In this document: piece after piece, positions 43,044 through 43,528 of the stretch | How the letters are laid out: every line of letters starts with the position of its first letter | Position numbering within the stretch: position 1 is the stretch's first letter | NCBI RefSeq assembly: GCF_004341035.1 | Contig: NZ_SLXK01000036.1 | Coordinates: forward strand, 1-43,528 | DNA: 43,528 nucleotides | From: Scopulibacillus darangshiensis | GTDB lineage: Bacteria; Bacillota; Bacilli; Bacillales; Sporolactobacillaceae | Reading direction: 5' to 3' | Made by a program: the position numbers and the translations under genes | Notes under the pieces: model-generated | What the model was told of the DNA's origin: nothing | Seen by the model: only the letters and a program-made list of their open reading frames with translations | Database searches by the model: none

Positions 43044-43346
43044 ATGGAAAATGTCCATTATGCTGGTCAACAGCATTATAACAACGCGAATGTTAATAAC
43101 ATCGTGAATCAATGCAAACAAAATTTATATCAGCCTGTCCAAGTTGAAACAACTGACGGGCAACTGCATCAAGGCATTCTTCATAGTTATGATAATGAGA
43201 AATTATATTTGCTCATGCCTCACAATCGCGATCATGAGACACAAGATGAAAGGGTTTACCCTTATAGTCCGTTTGGATTCGGATTATACGGGTTCCCTTT
43301 CTATGGCGTTAGACGATTCTGGCCGTATCGGCCGTTTTGGTGGTAA
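43044..43346 (+). CDS. Small protein with aromatic-rich C-terminus, possible spore/coat protein
   Basis: A 100-residue protein. The first 35 residues are rich in Asn, Gln, His and Tyr. The middle, YQPVQVETTDGQLHQGILHSYDNEKLYLLMP, has the strand pattern of an LSm/SH3-like barrel. The C-terminus is a Pro/Phe/Tyr/Trp tail (YPYSPFGFGLYGFPFYGV...PFWW). Similar compositions occur in Bacillales spore coat proteins, but I do not recognise the family. GAGGAG lies 7 nt before the ATG at 43044. It has its own terminator. Confidence 0.7.
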   Translation: MENVHYAGQQHYNNANVNNIVNQCKQNLYQPVQVETTDGQLHQGILHSYDNEKLYLLMPHNRDHETQDERVYPYSPFGFGLYGFPFYGVRRFWPYRPFWW

Positions 43347-43362
43347 TTTTCCTCATGCACGG

Positions 43363-43400
43363 CAAGTCCAGCACTTTATCTGTGCTGGGCTTGTTGTTTT
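43363..43400 (+). terminator. Terminator of the small aromatic-rich gene
   Basis: CAAGTCCAGCAC, TTTATCT loop, GTGCTGGGCTTG (one mismatch pair), followed by TTGTTTT on the plus strand. Confidence 0.85.
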
Positions 43401-43457
43401 ACAAAAGGCTTTGTTAACAAAAAAGATCCTGATACCTGATTTATTCATACCTACGAG

Positions 43458-43528
43458 ATGAAACGAGATTTAAGTCCGAAACCATACTTTTCGTTCCTCT
43501 ATTGGGAAAAGGATTGCGAAATTCACTG
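43458..43528 (+). CDS. Possible start of a gene cut by the window end
   Basis: An open frame beginning MKRDLSPKPYFSFLYWEKD runs to the window edge without a stop, 23 codons. The ribosome site is weak (ACGAG just upstream). Too short to identify; it may be chance. Confidence 0.25.
   Translation, partial: MKRDLSPKPYFSFLYWEKDCEIH

Overview
The window comes from a Gram-positive, spore-forming-type Firmicute of the order Bacillales. It opens with the 5' end of a leftward 16S rRNA gene with a Bacillus-type rrn promoter. It carries the conserved yjb block of Bacillus (yjbQ, prpE, yjbO, nadK/yjbN, relQ/yjbM, yjbK, yjbJ/cwlQ). Shine-Dalgarno sites are strong, promoters are sigma-A type and CcpA-type cre sites are present. 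The species cannot be fixed from sequence alone; a relative of Bacillaceae or Sporolactobacillaceae fits.

Layout. 1-1130: rRNA 5' end, long rrn leader with hairpin repeats, AT-rich spacer and a 311-bp MITE-like element. 1131-9317: housekeeping block (cation antiporter, RodA/FtsW-type glycosyltransferase, PrpE, pseudouridine synthase, NAD kinase, small alarmone synthetase, CYTH protein, lytic transglycosylase). 9318-12410: a dispersed repeat, a CxxCxGxG mini-protein, an effector-binding-domain protein and a secreted thermolysin-type protease. 12411-16369: a two-component system plus ABC exporter that matches the haem-stress module HssRS-HrtBA, including a promoter-proximal copy of the known HssR direct repeat. 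16483-38468: a 22-kb, entirely minus-strand locus for galactosamine-containing, probably sulfated, O-glycans. 38866-43528: an OatA-like acyltransferase, a composite repeat, a VOC protein, an LCP cell-wall ligase, a small aromatic-rich protein and a truncated ORF.

How the glycan locus would work (inference from families): secreted GH101 endo-alpha-N-acetylgalactosaminidase releases Gal-beta-1,3-GalNAc. Two carbohydrate ABC importers (lipoprotein plus two permeases each, no ATPase) take up the products. Cytoplasmic GH35 beta-galactosidase and two Cys-type sulfatases strip galactose and sulfate. A ROK kinase phosphorylates GalNAc, AgaS deaminates/isomerises galactosamine-6-P to tagatose-6-P, a PfkB kinase makes tagatose-1,6-bisphosphate, and a class II aldolase splits it. 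A GntR/HutC regulator sits inside the locus. The deacetylase, ABC ATPase and sulfatase-maturing enzyme are not in the window.

The most unusual regulatory material is in this locus. Three promoters share an extended -35 block and an AT-rich element after the -10. Two copies of a 20-bp candidate operator occur. There are two cre sites, a 30-bp perfect palindrome, and upstream mini-ORFs with near-perfect ribosome binding sites, one of which overlaps the GH101 start codon.
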